A DNA stretch of 64,000 nucleotides from CALCTE01 sp045585835 (lineage in GTDB: Bacteria > Bacillota > Clostridia > Oscillospirales > CAG-272), in the NCBI GenBank assembly GCA_045585835.1, contig JAZMZG010000009.1:62001-126000 (forward strand), written 5' to 3'. Under the pieces are notes generated by a model that saw only the letters and a list, made by a program, of their open reading frames with translations, searched no databases and had not been told where the DNA came from. Made by a program: the position numbers and the translations under genes. Below are positions 44,601-51,958 of this stretch, piece after piece. How positions within the stretch are numbered: the stretch's first letter is position 1; each line of letters opens with the position of its first letter.

Positions 44601-45182
44601 GACTTCTACACGGCATACGGTGCAGGCGTTCGTACCTCCGCTCCTACGGGTATCAGATTCCAGACGCTCGTTAAGGCAGACGGCATCGCAATTATGGGCG
44701 ACGTATTCTCCAAGAACTTTGGTACTGTTATCCTTCCCACCGCTTACGTGGAAGGTATGATGGGCTCTGCAAACTTCAACAATAAGGCTGACGTTGAGCT
44801 TCTCAAGAACAGCACGCTCATGCACGTAACCGTTGCAAACGAGGGCTGGGCAGGCGATAACGTTGGAGCTATCAAGGTTGACGGATACAACACTTACATG
44901 GGCTCTCTCGTTAATATCTTGGAAGCAAACTATGACAGACCCTTCTCCGGCCTCTCATACGTATATGCACAGTACGCTGACGGTACCGATATGTACTTCA
45001 CAGCTAACTGGCAGACGGCAAAAGACGGCGCAGAGTTTGTAGACGGTGCGTCTTACTCATCGGCTGCTAACTCCAGAATGGTTTGCCAGGTTGCATTCCG
45101 TGCACTTCAAGATCCTAACTTCAACCCCAGTGCTGCAGTTAGAGCAACTCTTGAGTTGTACGCAGGTGACTATAACGAATAA
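38661..45182 (+). CDS. Giant secreted protein with GLUG-like repeats
   Basis: About 2173 residues with an N-terminal signal peptide (MMKRVLSFLCAVAMVLTM, cleavage near SVAAEEE). The body is built of GLUG-type beta modules: three times a TADIDL- or NDLEAS-like strand is followed by an FDGNxxTxxxF/DGNGHTIHGL-type strand and then by many repeats of the form GGIxGxxxxxxxxxxCxNxGxIxG, densest at about residues 1195-1750. This predicts a long right-handed beta-solenoid. The final 180 residues, starting SAPTGIRFQTLV (about 1993), form a separate domain. There is no LPXTG, S-layer or dockerin motif, so how it attaches is unclear. Start could be 38661 or 38664. A role in adhesion is inference. Confidence 0.9.
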   Translation: MMKRVLSFLCAVAMVLTMCTFYMGEALSVAAEEEQIPAENVVDIYSYEELLTEMANSDNVGKTLRFANDLEASKWTFEAVSGTAVTGTNTETGETVTISVANDDTFGTATAGTLPENTAFGANLVDGINIDGNTYAIKGLVVTGEQAGNVCLINTIGANSTVKDVVIADSVFAVAGKVVRPLANDVRGKVIACETEADVTVALRWTTSGEVNISGLLGQLSSDGYDPTVSSDTTTLTLQQVYDAIQDGTFEPQSEAFVDDCINRASVFGYATGNVIMGGVANRIYFSNATIRNSTNYGDLTASSSGSIGGITGYVQVGRNGQTIGYYRNVNIINCANYGDVTGGTNAAGIIGESNASSSTGGQYNVALCYNAGVIGKGEQYGIYGFNTNPFDKTKTADGYGYGARLTGGTAFNFTNIVADATAPQAGTDLDYKLPYNSEANRTVSFSYSQIFKSTDGVNVSETEFFGKDNVWEILNTASKYFEGVRPWKNGANGPEINYEATNSPVEISTINELYEVRDMFNYCYNLGSNMEIKATLTADIDLNEGVTFGFDADKNAGIVKKGGTTYYLGYGANTLSSADAGLFYTTSDGTTYTPVDAATVGLTSWTPFASAMSPAGNSDASRCFADKVTLRLDGNGHTIHGLYINNTTANYVGFASIASNVHFANLTLDGIIFHSKTDWRYGAGAFIGTANTDCTIVNCVNNVNVLTYNGGNYIGPIGGIVGWMGTTNTSNFVYERMPNRICKVIGCVNNGTIANGTNSANRYLGGIVGLVTQGEVKYCTNTGDIDLAVTSGVGNNIAGIAVVQPSYNTSYTLPGDYVTGTVPPYQTTIRIIGNSNSGHIPNIVYDAAAVFTDLGKLSDGAWLVTAEGPKTVLPSEVVISNNIGICDDTNTAKIVRDSTVGTAITWTDGTIEADLTATLVKENNVYVTATAATSATSLNNNLKQAYIKADGYEMFYDYDYSNKGIPHAVKMPEGFVYTTDGSTNAITAIEIGDAEALMLLNDIVNAFTSNDAVVGEVAVTDLYDAYAKGVSIADYLTAARNGAPQVIDNSLSGVSVKLTADIDLGGAKWRPLGDDVPYFNVDDVTTPAATMAPTYFFAGAFDGNHYTVSNFKFIRESGVGFFGSAKGGSITRVKFADVNVNAGEYAAIAVCFSSEAVTSITVKESCSITATGGHIAGIAAQHNGQLDDNVNGADITTESGSYIGGIAGQLVSGQIKYSTNTGDITMSGAGQFVGGIAGFAKVYASLDRDINTGDVYAPNAERVGGIIGRYGSNNKLSNFENSGDITGKNFVGGILGFNSEYGDIILENNKNTGNVTGTSAVGGIFGYSRMTQATGCQNDGTITGNGATGATVSSGLGSAYGVGGIGGAINAGTISSCTNTGAVDGTNTAAGIVGWTQNTVTIQNCTNNGDVYDIGDETATAQYIAGIVGKNASAVTLTENTNTGDITGASRVGGILAVASEVATLSGNTNSGAISATGNFVGGIMGRNDKAGTTLNGDSNSGTVTGAQYVGGIIGYANSASTFTNCVNSGAVNGSTMTAGIVGVTNAAVTVTGAENSGAVTGTQYIAGIIGVTNVAGVTVEESVNSGEISGETIIAGIVAYLNGGTAEAPHTIEKCENTGTIKSTRVNPENDSARVTYIAGIVSEINGTGDQIIQNVNRATIDNGTDLTWAGGIVGMLRSGGALVEGNVNYGDIIAQAYASGIVARAYSANTADVTVIRGNVNYGDYTIQLSSLGNGGIVAVMRNPGATEVCYNVNFGTTNKTGYATGGVTGDTGTDTTKIKTSVYGNIDASKSIEGAMTAKVIGALASGFATNNYGLGISTNATFIDGKTVTENQFKSGHVAYIINHLNYTAGNFDSESEEYLWKAGTNEMAHKTVGETATYSAPVGLITTNDYMVQEIGVDAYPLPKFAAQIIYADREVSAPTAGGIYTTAPEAPATSGNEQFIGFVDANNMGIENPVFYKAGQVLESETYLYPIIVDFYTAYGAGVRTSAPTGIRFQTLVKADGIAIMGDVFSKNFGTVILPTAYVEGMMGSANFNNKADVELLKNSTLMHVTVANEGWAGDNVGAIKVDGYNTYMGSLVNILEANYDRPFSGLSYVYAQYADGTDMYFTANWQTAKDGAEFVDGASYSSAANSRMVCQVAFRALQDPNFNPSAAVRATLELYAGDYNE
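42240..43900 (+). repeat. In-frame degenerate tandem repeats (GLUG-like solenoid coils)
   Basis: Coding repeats of roughly 75-110 bases recur, each carrying a GTCGGCGGTAT- or GCAGGTAT-like block (VGGI/AGI) followed by an AACAGCGGTGAC- or AATACCGGTGAC-like block (NSGD/NTGD). They diverge at third positions, so they are ancient or selected at protein level rather than a recent DNA expansion. Confidence 0.8.
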
Positions 45183-45207
45183 TCACTCGCACAATAAAAA
45201 ATAGTTT

Positions 45208-45240
45208 CCGTGCCGAAGCAAACGCTTCGGCACGGTTTTT
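45208..45240 (+). terminator. Terminator of the giant secreted protein gene
   Basis: A 12 bp perfect stem (CCGTGCCGAAGC) with the 4-base loop AAAC, followed by TTTTT. Confidence 0.9.
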
Positions 45241-45255
45241 GAAACGGAGATTTCA

Positions 45256-45924
45256 ATGAAAAAAATAACGGCACTTATTTTGTGTGCAATTGCTATCCTC
45301 TCTCTTTTTTGCTCTTGCAAAAAAGAGACGGACTCCGCAAAGCTCTTGCCCGGTTCCATATGGGACAACCACACCGCTTATATCAGCATAAGTTTTGATA
45401 TAGACGGAACCTGCGTCCTTTCAAACGCTATCAGCCAAGAAAAATGTACGTACACAGTTGAAAATGACAAGATAACCATAAAAGGTGAGCTTTCCACATG
45501 GCAAGGCACTTTGACTTTGGATAATATCGTAATTGAGGAAATGGAAGGCAACTTTGTAAAAACAAAGGAGCGTACTTATTTTGGGTCGGTCGATGGCTAC
45601 GGAAACCTTATAAGTACTCTTGAACCCGATTCCGAAGATGAATACGAGGAAGGTGCAATACACGATTTGAGCTTTTGGTACGGCTTGTATAAAAACGCTC
45701 ACGGCGAGATAATCATCAGTGATTCGGGAATACTCAACACGCTCGCATATTTGATAATTCTCAATGACGGAGCCAATATAAACGGATCCATAAGGCCGAC
45801 GGAATATACCGTCACAGAGCTTGCAAATTCAAGCTTTAGCATATATCTATCAGAGCTTGGCGTCATTGTTGAAGCAAATGACTCCCAATTCGAAAAATAT
45901 AGCGGAAGCTATATAAGAAAATAA
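45256..45924 (+). CDS. Putative lipoprotein of unknown function
   Basis: A 222-residue protein with a lipoprotein-type signal (MKKITALILCAIAILSLFCSCKK); Cys20 with Ser before it is the likely lipid-modified residue. The mature part is rich in beta strands (SISFDIDGTCVLS, CTYTVENDKITIKGE), like small lipocalin- or META-type extracytoplasmic domains, but no family was recognised. It lies directly after the terminator of the giant protein gene and may depend on readthrough. CGGAG precedes the start. Confidence 0.75.
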   Translation: MKKITALILCAIAILSLFCSCKKETDSAKLLPGSIWDNHTAYISISFDIDGTCVLSNAISQEKCTYTVENDKITIKGELSTWQGTLTLDNIVIEEMEGNFVKTKERTYFGSVDGYGNLISTLEPDSEDEYEEGAIHDLSFWYGLYKNAHGEIIISDSGILNTLAYLIILNDGANINGSIRPTEYTVTELANSSFSIYLSELGVIVEANDSQFEKYSGSYIRK

Positions 45925-45957
45925 AAAAACCGTGTAGAAATTTTCTACACGGTTTTT
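45925..45957. terminator. Bidirectional terminator between lipoprotein gene and gmk
   Basis: A 16 bp inverted repeat (AAAAACCGTGTAGAAA and its complement) with A and T runs on the two sides. Confidence 0.87.
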
Positions 45958-45963
45958 CACTTT

Positions 45964-46566
45964 TTAAAAATTATCAAGAAACTCTTTGTTTCGTTCAATA
46001 CGGAGCTTTTCGGCACGGAAAATAGCTACGATATTTTCCACAGCCTTCTCTATTTTCCCTGTCGGATTCACGACGATATAGTCGTAGCCTCGTGCGATCT
46101 CAAGCTCTTTTTCCGCTTTTTGAAGGCGCTTTTCGATAACCTCTGCACTCTCCGTACCTCTGCCCGTGAGTCTTTTGCGTATCATTTCCTTGCTTTCGGG
46201 CACGAGGAATATGGTAACGGCTTCGGGCATCAGCTTCTTTATCTGCCCTGCACCGTCTGTTTCTATCTCCAAAATCACGTCCTTGCCTTCTTCGACAAGC
46301 TTCTTCACGTAATCTGCGGGCGTGCCGTAAAAATTATCGCAATACTCCGTATATTCGAGGATCCTACCCTCCGAAATGCGTTTCTTGAACTCCTCTCGGC
46401 TTATGAAAAAATACTCCTTGCCGTCTGTTTCGCCCGGACGCATATCTCTTGTCGTGCATGAAATCGACAGATTAAAGTTATCATACTCCGCACAGAGTTT
46501 TTTGACCACAGTGCCTTTTCCCGTGCCCGCAGGCCCCGATATTACCGCAACGATACCTTTAGCCAT
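45964..46566 (-). CDS. gmk: Guanylate kinase
   Basis: A 200-residue enzyme that phosphorylates GMP to GDP. It has the P-loop SGPAGTGKGT (10-19), SISCTTRDMRPGE and DGKEYFFIS of the GMP-binding domain, ILEYTEYCDNFYGTP, and VILEIETDGA. The ATG at 46566 is chosen because GGAGG lies 8 bases upstream; a GTG at 46575 overlaps that spacing. It overlaps remA by 8 bases and ends the operon. Confidence 0.96.
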   Translation of the reverse strand: MAKGIVAVISGPAGTGKGTVVKKLCAEYDNFNLSISCTTRDMRPGETDGKEYFFISREEFKKRISEGRILEYTEYCDNFYGTPADYVKKLVEEGKDVILEIETDGAGQIKKLMPEAVTIFLVPESKEMIRKRLTGRGTESAEVIEKRLQKAEKELEIARGYDYIVVNPTGKIEKAVENIVAIFRAEKLRIERNKEFLDNF

Positions 46567-46819
46567 CGTTTTCACCTCCGCATTCAGCTTCGTTTATTCT
46601 TGCGCTGACCGTTTCTGCGGTAAGCGATGAGAGTATAACGTGGCCGCTGTCGCAAATTATGACACATTTCGTCTTTCTTCCGCAAGTTACGTCAATCGCA
46701 CGGCGTTCTTCCTTTGCCTCTATGATTATACGCTTTATAGGTGCCGATTCGGGCGATGCGACCGTCACGACCCTTTCTGCCGCCACGGTATTGCCGAATC
46801 CAACGTTTATAAGCTTCAT
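46559..46819 (-). CDS. remA: RemA, DUF370 biofilm matrix regulator
   Basis: An 86-residue DUF370 protein: MKLINVGFGNTVAAERVV, then the conserved SPESAPIKRIIIEAKEERRAIDVTCGRKT. In Bacillus subtilis RemA is a DNA-binding protein that activates matrix (eps and tapA) genes and osmoprotection genes. Here it lies in the conserved yicC-remA-gmk order. Since this window carries a polysaccharide operon, remA is a plausible regulator of it, but no RemA site was identified. Confidence 0.93.
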   Translation of the reverse strand: MKLINVGFGNTVAAERVVTVASPESAPIKRIIIEAKEERRAIDVTCGRKTKCVIICDSGHVILSSLTAETVSARINEAECGGENDG

Positions 46820-46829
46820 TTATATCCCT

Positions 46830-47708
46830 CTATTCTACGTTTTGTACCTGTTCTCTTATCTTTTCTATCTCGGATTTGACCTCTATTACGATTTTTGCTA
46901 TGTCGGTATCGTTTGCCTTTGAGCCGACTGTATTTATCTCACGGTTAAGCTCTTGCGTCAAAAAATCAAGCTTTCTGCCGACAGGGGTCGTTTCCTTGAG
47001 TATTTGTTTAAACTGCGATATATGCGAACGAAGGCGTGTAAGCTCTTCCGTTACGGATACCTTATCCGCAAATATCGCACATTCCGTCAAAAGTCTGCCT
47101 TCGTCGACCTGTGCATCGCCGAGCATTTCTGTTATACGTTCTTGCAGACGCTCACGGTATGCGGCAACGGTTATGGGTGAAAGCTCCTCTATACGCTCAA
47201 CGTAGCCTGCTATAACGTCAAGGGAGCTGACAAAGAAGCTATAGAGCTTTTCGCCCTCGGCAAGACGCATCGCATCGTACGCACAAAGCGCTTCTTCCGC
47301 AACCGCCTTTACGTCATTCCAAAACTCTTCCTCGTCCTCTTTCGTTTTTTCGACGGTAAACACCTCTTGGTTTCTTGCAACGCTCATAGCACTTATATCG
47401 TCACGAAGCCCGAAGGTGCTTTGCAGGTCGCGCAAAGCGGCGATATAAGCTTCGGCGTAGACCTTGTCGATACATATCGAAAGAGTGTCGCTTGCGGTGT
47501 TTTCAACGCTCAAAAATGCGTCGGCCTTAGCACGTGAGGTGTGTGCACCGATGAGCTTTTTGATTTTTTCTTCCATAAAGTTACAGCTTCTCGGGAGCCT
47601 TACGTTTGTGTCAAGATATCTGCTGTTTACGGAGCGAAGCTCAAAGGTGATGAGCTTTGTCGCCGTCTGCTTTTCGGCTCTTCCGAAGCCTGTCATACTT
47701 TTTATCAT
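46830..47708 (-). CDS. yicC: YicC family endoribonuclease-like protein
   Basis: A 292-residue protein with the family ends MIKSMTGFGRAE and ELNREINTVGSKANDTDI, then VIEVKSEIEKIREQVQNVE. E. coli YicC is an endoribonuclease that affects the sRNA RyhB. The homologue is the usual first neighbour of remA-gmk in Firmicutes. There are 10 bases between it and remA. Confidence 0.95.
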   Translation of the reverse strand: MIKSMTGFGRAEKQTATKLITFELRSVNSRYLDTNVRLPRSCNFMEEKIKKLIGAHTSRAKADAFLSVENTASDTLSICIDKVYAEAYIAALRDLQSTFGLRDDISAMSVARNQEVFTVEKTKEDEEEFWNDVKAVAEEALCAYDAMRLAEGEKLYSFFVSSLDVIAGYVERIEELSPITVAAYRERLQERITEMLGDAQVDEGRLLTECAIFADKVSVTEELTRLRSHISQFKQILKETTPVGRKLDFLTQELNREINTVGSKANDTDIAKIVIEVKSEIEKIREQVQNVE

Positions 47709-47717
47709 TTTATACCT

Positions 47718-48242
47718 CTATAAGAATTTTTTGATGTATTTTCTCCATTTTAACATATATGCCGCCGCAAGATAAGACAGCGCAAAATCAAAAATAACGA
47801 ACGTTACAAGCGCAAGTGAGACTGTCGCAATTATGATGGGAAGCGTTCCATCAGAAGCGCCGTTTGCAAAGACAAAAAGCCATAAAAGCTCTGTCGCACT
47901 CTGCGATGCGGCAAATATCAGAAGCTTTACAAAGAAAAGCAGGGGACGGGCTTTTATCTTTCGCTCGAGCTTTATTTTCAACATAGGGTAAAAGCCGTAG
48001 AAAAGGCAATATATCAGCACGCCGTATTTATTCGGCAAGACTAAAAGTCCCAAGACCGAGCTTGCTATATATATCAAGACGGGATAGTATGACCGAAGCT
48101 CTATTACGGCAAGCAAGGTTACAAATGATGCTATTGCGGAAACGGTCATATCGAGCGTTTCGATTACGCTTCCGATAAACATAATTACGACGGAAAGTGC
48201 CGTAAATATCCCCGCAAGAGCCGTCTTTTTGACTTTCTTCAT
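47718..48242 (-). CDS. ECF-transporter S-component-like membrane protein
   Basis: A 174-residue membrane protein with about five hydrophobic segments and a basic N-terminus (MKKVKKTALAGIFTALSVVIMF), the pattern of ECF S-components or related small permeases. No ligand can be assigned and no EcfA/EcfT genes are near. Its ATG overlaps the nitroreductase stop (TAATG), and yicC starts 9 bases after it, so it is inside a five-gene operon ending with gmk. Confidence 0.7.
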   Translation of the reverse strand: MKKVKKTALAGIFTALSVVIMFIGSVIETLDMTVSAIASFVTLLAVIELRSYYPVLIYIASSVLGLLVLPNKYGVLIYCLFYGFYPMLKIKLERKIKARPLLFFVKLLIFAASQSATELLWLFVFANGASDGTLPIIIATVSLALVTFVIFDFALSYLAAAYMLKWRKYIKKFL

Positions 48243-48751
48243 TACTTCCTTATAACGTAATCGTTATAATCTCTTCCGGGCGTTTTAGGTTCTTCGTCGG
48301 CATATCCGAGCGCAACGAGATTTATAACGTCGAGGTTGTCCTCAAGGTCAAGTATCTGCTTTAAGGCATCTATTCTGTCAGCATTCGGATATACGCCGAG
48401 CCAACATGCCGCAAGGTCTTGTGCGTGTGCGGCAAGGAGTATATTTTCCGTTGCGGCGGAAGCGTCTACGGGCGCATAGCCGGGGAGCACCTTTTCGTAG
48501 TCCATACAAACGGCGATCATAACGGGCGCTGTTTTAAGCGGAGATGAGTAGGGGTGTGCGGCGATAACTTTGTCGATGATGCTTCTGTCAGTCGTTACGA
48601 CGAATTTCCACGCCTTCGTGTTTTTTGCGGTAGGCGCAAATGCCGCGCACTTCAAGATAGCTTCAAGCTTATCCTCTTCAACTGCTCTTGTTTTGAATTT
48701 TCTTATGCTTCTTCTTGTCAAAATAAGGTCTATCATCTTTTCTGCGTCCAT
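48242..48751 (-). CDS. Nitroreductase family protein
   Basis: A 169-residue flavoprotein of the FMN-dependent nitroreductase family: ILTRRSIRKFKTRAVEEDKLEAIL at the N-terminus (FMN phosphate contact), AAFAPTAKNTKAWKFVVT, AAHAQDLAACWLGVYPN and LVALGYADEEP. It is short, as in the nitroreductase group that dimerises with a minimal fold. It is the first gene of the operon nitroreductase-ECF-like-yicC-remA-gmk. Confidence 0.92.
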   Translation of the reverse strand: MDAEKMIDLILTRRSIRKFKTRAVEEDKLEAILKCAAFAPTAKNTKAWKFVVTTDRSIIDKVIAAHPYSSPLKTAPVMIAVCMDYEKVLPGYAPVDASAATENILLAAHAQDLAACWLGVYPNADRIDALKQILDLEDNLDVINLVALGYADEEPKTPGRDYNDYVIRK

Positions 48752-48859
48752 AATATACCTCCGATGTTTGTTATTTGATTATATTATAGCAAACTTTATT
48801 GCCAAACACAATAATAATGCTTGAAATTTAACAATTATTTGCTCATTTAAAATAATTCG

Positions 48860-48888
48860 TTGACTTTAAGCCTACAAAATTGTATAAT
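48860..48888 (+). promoter_or_regulatory. Predicted sigma-A promoter of the MBOAT operon
   Basis: TTGACT and TATAAT have a 17-base spacer, 35 bases upstream of the start codon. Confidence 0.7.
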
Positions 48889-48923
48889 ATATTGATATAT
48901 TGTAATTCAAAGAGGAAGTTAAA

Positions 48924-50408
48924 ATGGTATTTTCAAGCCTTGTATTTATGTACGTGTTTTTAGCCGTTGCACTTGTGGCGTATTTTTGGTCGAAAGACAT
49001 AAAGATAAGAAATACGATACTCTGTGCGCTCTCGGTATTTTTCTATGCTTGGGGCGAGCCGCTTTGGGTTATACTCCTTATTGTCGGCTGTGCGATGGAC
49101 TTTTTACTCGGACTTCACGTTGAAAGGCAACTTCATAAGGGAAACAAAAATTTCGCAAAGCTGCTTATGATACTTTCCGTTGTGGAGAATATCGCTCTTA
49201 TCGGAGTTTTCAAATACAGCGGATTTCTCGTTCAAAACATAAACGGTATTTCCGGCACATCTCTTGCTGTTCCCGCATTTACGCTTCCTATCGGAATTTC
49301 CTTCTTTACATTCCAAAAGCTTTCCTATACCATTGACGTATACAGAGGTGAGGTAAAGGCACAGCGCTCTTTCGTTAACTTCCTTTTGTATATCTCGATG
49401 TTCTTCCAGCTTATAGCAGGCCCTATCGTAAGATATAGCTGGATCGAGTCCGAAATGGCAAAGAGAAGCGTAAATGTGCACGAGTTTTCCAAGGGTATCA
49501 AGCGCTTTTGCTTCGGACTTGGCAAAAAGGTGCTCCTTGCAAACGTAGCGGGTACGTTTGTCGATAAGATAATGGCAGTAGCAGATCCCGCAAAGGAGCT
49601 TACGACGGGCGAAGCGTGGATAGGCGTATTTATGTTTGCACTTCAGATTTACTACGACTTCTCGGGATATTCCGATATGGCGATAGGTCTTGGCAGAATG
49701 TTCGGATTCCATTTTCCCGAAAACTTCAAATATCCCTATGCCGCAACGACTATAACGGAATTTTGGAGAAGATGGCATATATCACTTTCGTCCTTCTTCA
49801 GAGATTACGTATATATCCCGCTTGGCGGCAACAGAAGACATATGCTTTTAAACATTTTCATCGTATGGGCACTCACGGGTCTTTGGCACGGCGCATCTTG
49901 GAACTTTGTTTTGTGGGGACTTTTCTACGGAATCCTTCTCGTTTTGGAAAAGTATTTCATATTAAAGCCACTTGCGAATGCAAAGAAGAACATCAAGAGA
50001 ATGTTCAAAAAGCCTGTTGCGATGTTAATAAACGCTTGTATATTTATCGTTCAGAAAGCGATATTCATTTATATTACCCTTATGGGTTGGACGCTGTTTT
50101 ACTTTGAAAGCACACCGAGACTTCTTGCGTATCTCGGCGTAATGTACGGAGGGGGCGCCGATACGAGCACGGTAAATGCGGCGCTTTTGGTTAAGAATAA
50201 CCTTTGGTGGTTCATCGTGGCTATCGTTATGACACAGCCCGTTTTGAAGATAACGAAGTATTTAGCTCTCCGTGCACAGAGAAGATGCGGAGCGCTCATA
50301 TACACCAACGATATCGTAAGCTCCGCACTCAGCGTTCTCCTTCTTGTTATCTCAACGATAATGCTTGTCGGTAACAGCTTCAATCCCTTCCTTTACTTCA
50401 ACTTCTAA
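48924..50408 (+). CDS. MBOAT family O-acyltransferase (AlgI/DltB/PatA-like)
   Basis: A 494-residue membrane-bound O-acyltransferase with about 10-12 membrane segments. The MBOAT core is visible: YDFSGYSDMAIGLGRMFGF, FPENFKYPYAATTITEFWRRWH, LGGNRR and the conserved His in GLWHGASWNFVLWG. These proteins pass acyl groups across the membrane to surface polymers. The next gene, 11 bases downstream, is a DHHW/AlgX-type protein, the usual partner, so the pair probably O-acetylates a cell-wall or secreted polysaccharide. Confidence 0.94.
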   Translation: MVFSSLVFMYVFLAVALVAYFWSKDIKIRNTILCALSVFFYAWGEPLWVILLIVGCAMDFLLGLHVERQLHKGNKNFAKLLMILSVVENIALIGVFKYSGFLVQNINGISGTSLAVPAFTLPIGISFFTFQKLSYTIDVYRGEVKAQRSFVNFLLYISMFFQLIAGPIVRYSWIESEMAKRSVNVHEFSKGIKRFCFGLGKKVLLANVAGTFVDKIMAVADPAKELTTGEAWIGVFMFALQIYYDFSGYSDMAIGLGRMFGFHFPENFKYPYAATTITEFWRRWHISLSSFFRDYVYIPLGGNRRHMLLNIFIVWALTGLWHGASWNFVLWGLFYGILLVLEKYFILKPLANAKKNIKRMFKKPVAMLINACIFIVQKAIFIYITLMGWTLFYFESTPRLLAYLGVMYGGGADTSTVNAALLVKNNLWWFIVAIVMTQPVLKITKYLALRAQRRCGALIYTNDIVSSALSVLLLVISTIMLVGNSFNPFLYFNF

Positions 50409-50419
50409 GGGGCGAGAAA

Positions 50420-51958
50420 ATGAAACACGCAAATAACAAAACAAACTTATATAAAGAACCCTTGCAGGAAAAGAGCACTTCGCTTAAAAAGACGGGTATT
50501 GCAAGAAAAATAATCCCCGCAATTTTATCGGGCGTATTCTGTTTTGCCATACTTATGATGGCGTTTATTGCACTCGTGGCACCCAAGCCCAAGGTATCGC
50601 AGTCTGAAAATCGTGTTTTGGAGCTTATGCCTAAATTTAGCTTCAGCGCTCTCGTAAGCGGTGAATATACCAAGGCGTTTGAGGTCTACTATTCCGACAC
50701 CTTCCCGTTTCGAGATACTCTTGCGGATGCGGCGAAGAAGCTTGAGGCGTTAAGAGGCCCGAAGAGCGATGAAGACGCATCGATATACGACGGCCCCAAC
50801 TACGATACGAATGATGCGGATGACAGCAAAAACGAAGAAGAAAAATTAAACGCCGCTATCAAAAAAGAGGTGTTTGACGCATATAATGCGCACAACGCAA
50901 TAAATAACGTGCTTGAAGCAAGTCCCGAGTCCTCTTTTGTATATAAGCTCGGCGAAAAGGCTGAAACGGGCTCCGGTACCGACACACCCGATGCACCCGA
51001 CGTACCCGACGTGCCCGACGATATAGAGAATCCTTTGGAGGGCGAGGATGGCGCATTTAAGAATCAGATATTCGTCGTCGGCAATACAGCGTTTGAGATA
51101 TTCGGACGTAATGACGAGCAGGGAGAAAAGTACGCAGAGATAATCAACAAGTGGCGCGCGGCTCTTCCCGAAACCGTAAACGTGTATAACCTCGTAATTC
51201 CCAAAAACAGCGCATTTGCGCTGCCTTCCAAGTATGCCGATAAGGACGGCGACCAAAAAGCAGGAATCGAGCATATTTACAGTAAGCTTGATGCGGGCAT
51301 TACACCCGTACGCATATTTGATGCGCTTTACAGCCACAGAGATGAGTATATCTTCTTCCGCACCGACCACCATTGGACGCAGAGAGGTGCGTACTATGCT
51401 TACAGAGAATTTGCGAAAGCGGCGGGATTTGCGCCTCTTGACGAAAGCGCATTCGAAATAAAGAATTTCGAGGGATATCTCGGCACGCTTTATAATGCGA
51501 CGAAGGACGCTAAATTGAAGGCGGAGCCCGATTACGTTGAGACGTTCTATCACAAGGACTACACCTTCTCGATGACCTATTATAATTCTGCACTTACTAA
51601 AGTCGACAGAGGCTATATTTTGAGACAGAAGCCCACGGCTGCAAAGTACAGCTACGGCGTGTTCATCGACGGCGACAACCCCCTTACGATAATCAAAAAC
51701 GGCTCTGAAACCAAAACGGGCAAGAAACTCGTCGTCGTAAAGGAAAGCTACGGCAACTGCTTTGTTCCTTTCGTTGCGGCTCACTATGACGAGGTATACG
51801 TTGTTGACCAGCGTTACTATAATAATCTCGTTAAAGCAGGCAAGTTCCCCAAGCTTGCGAAGCTTATCGAAAGAGAGGGCATCACGGATGTATTGTTTAT
51901 AAACAATATGCAGGCAGCTCTCGGCGGACTTAAGAACCATATAAACAGCTTATTATGA
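50420..51958 (+). CDS. DHHW family (AlgX/AlgJ SGNH-like) acyltransferase partner
   Basis: A 512-residue protein with an N-terminal membrane anchor (residues about 32-55) and an extracytoplasmic SGNH-like domain. It has SENRVLELMPKFS, YYSDTFPFRD, the diagnostic FRTDHHWTQRGAYYAYREF and the later KESYGNCFVPF containing the catalytic-type Ser. A low-complexity Asp/Pro linker (DTPDAPDVPDVPDD region) lies near residue 190. It likely completes acyl transfer begun by the MBOAT protein. It overlaps the downstream methyltransferase start (ATGA), an odd pairing with an RNA enzyme. Confidence 0.9.
   Translation: MKHANNKTNLYKEPLQEKSTSLKKTGIARKIIPAILSGVFCFAILMMAFIALVAPKPKVSQSENRVLELMPKFSFSALVSGEYTKAFEVYYSDTFPFRDTLADAAKKLEALRGPKSDEDASIYDGPNYDTNDADDSKNEEEKLNAAIKKEVFDAYNAHNAINNVLEASPESSFVYKLGEKAETGSGTDTPDAPDVPDVPDDIENPLEGEDGAFKNQIFVVGNTAFEIFGRNDEQGEKYAEIINKWRAALPETVNVYNLVIPKNSAFALPSKYADKDGDQKAGIEHIYSKLDAGITPVRIFDALYSHRDEYIFFRTDHHWTQRGAYYAYREFAKAAGFAPLDESAFEIKNFEGYLGTLYNATKDAKLKAEPDYVETFYHKDYTFSMTYYNSALTKVDRGYILRQKPTAAKYSYGVFIDGDNPLTIIKNGSETKTGKKLVVVKESYGNCFVPFVAAHYDEVYVVDQRYYNNLVKAGKFPKLAKLIEREGITDVLFINNMQAALGGLKNHINSLL

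Noticed and set aside
44037..44825. 262-codon minus-strand frame inside the giant secreted protein gene
   Set aside because: It is antisense to the C-terminal domain, its composition mirrors the sense codons, and there is no promoter or ribosome binding site. The similar antisense frames at 39348-39935 and 43208-43444 are rejected for the same reason.
50846..51940. 364-codon minus-strand frame opposite the DHHW gene
   Set aside because: The sense strand encodes the DHHW motif and catalytic Ser in a complete protein; the antisense frame has no domain and no start signals.
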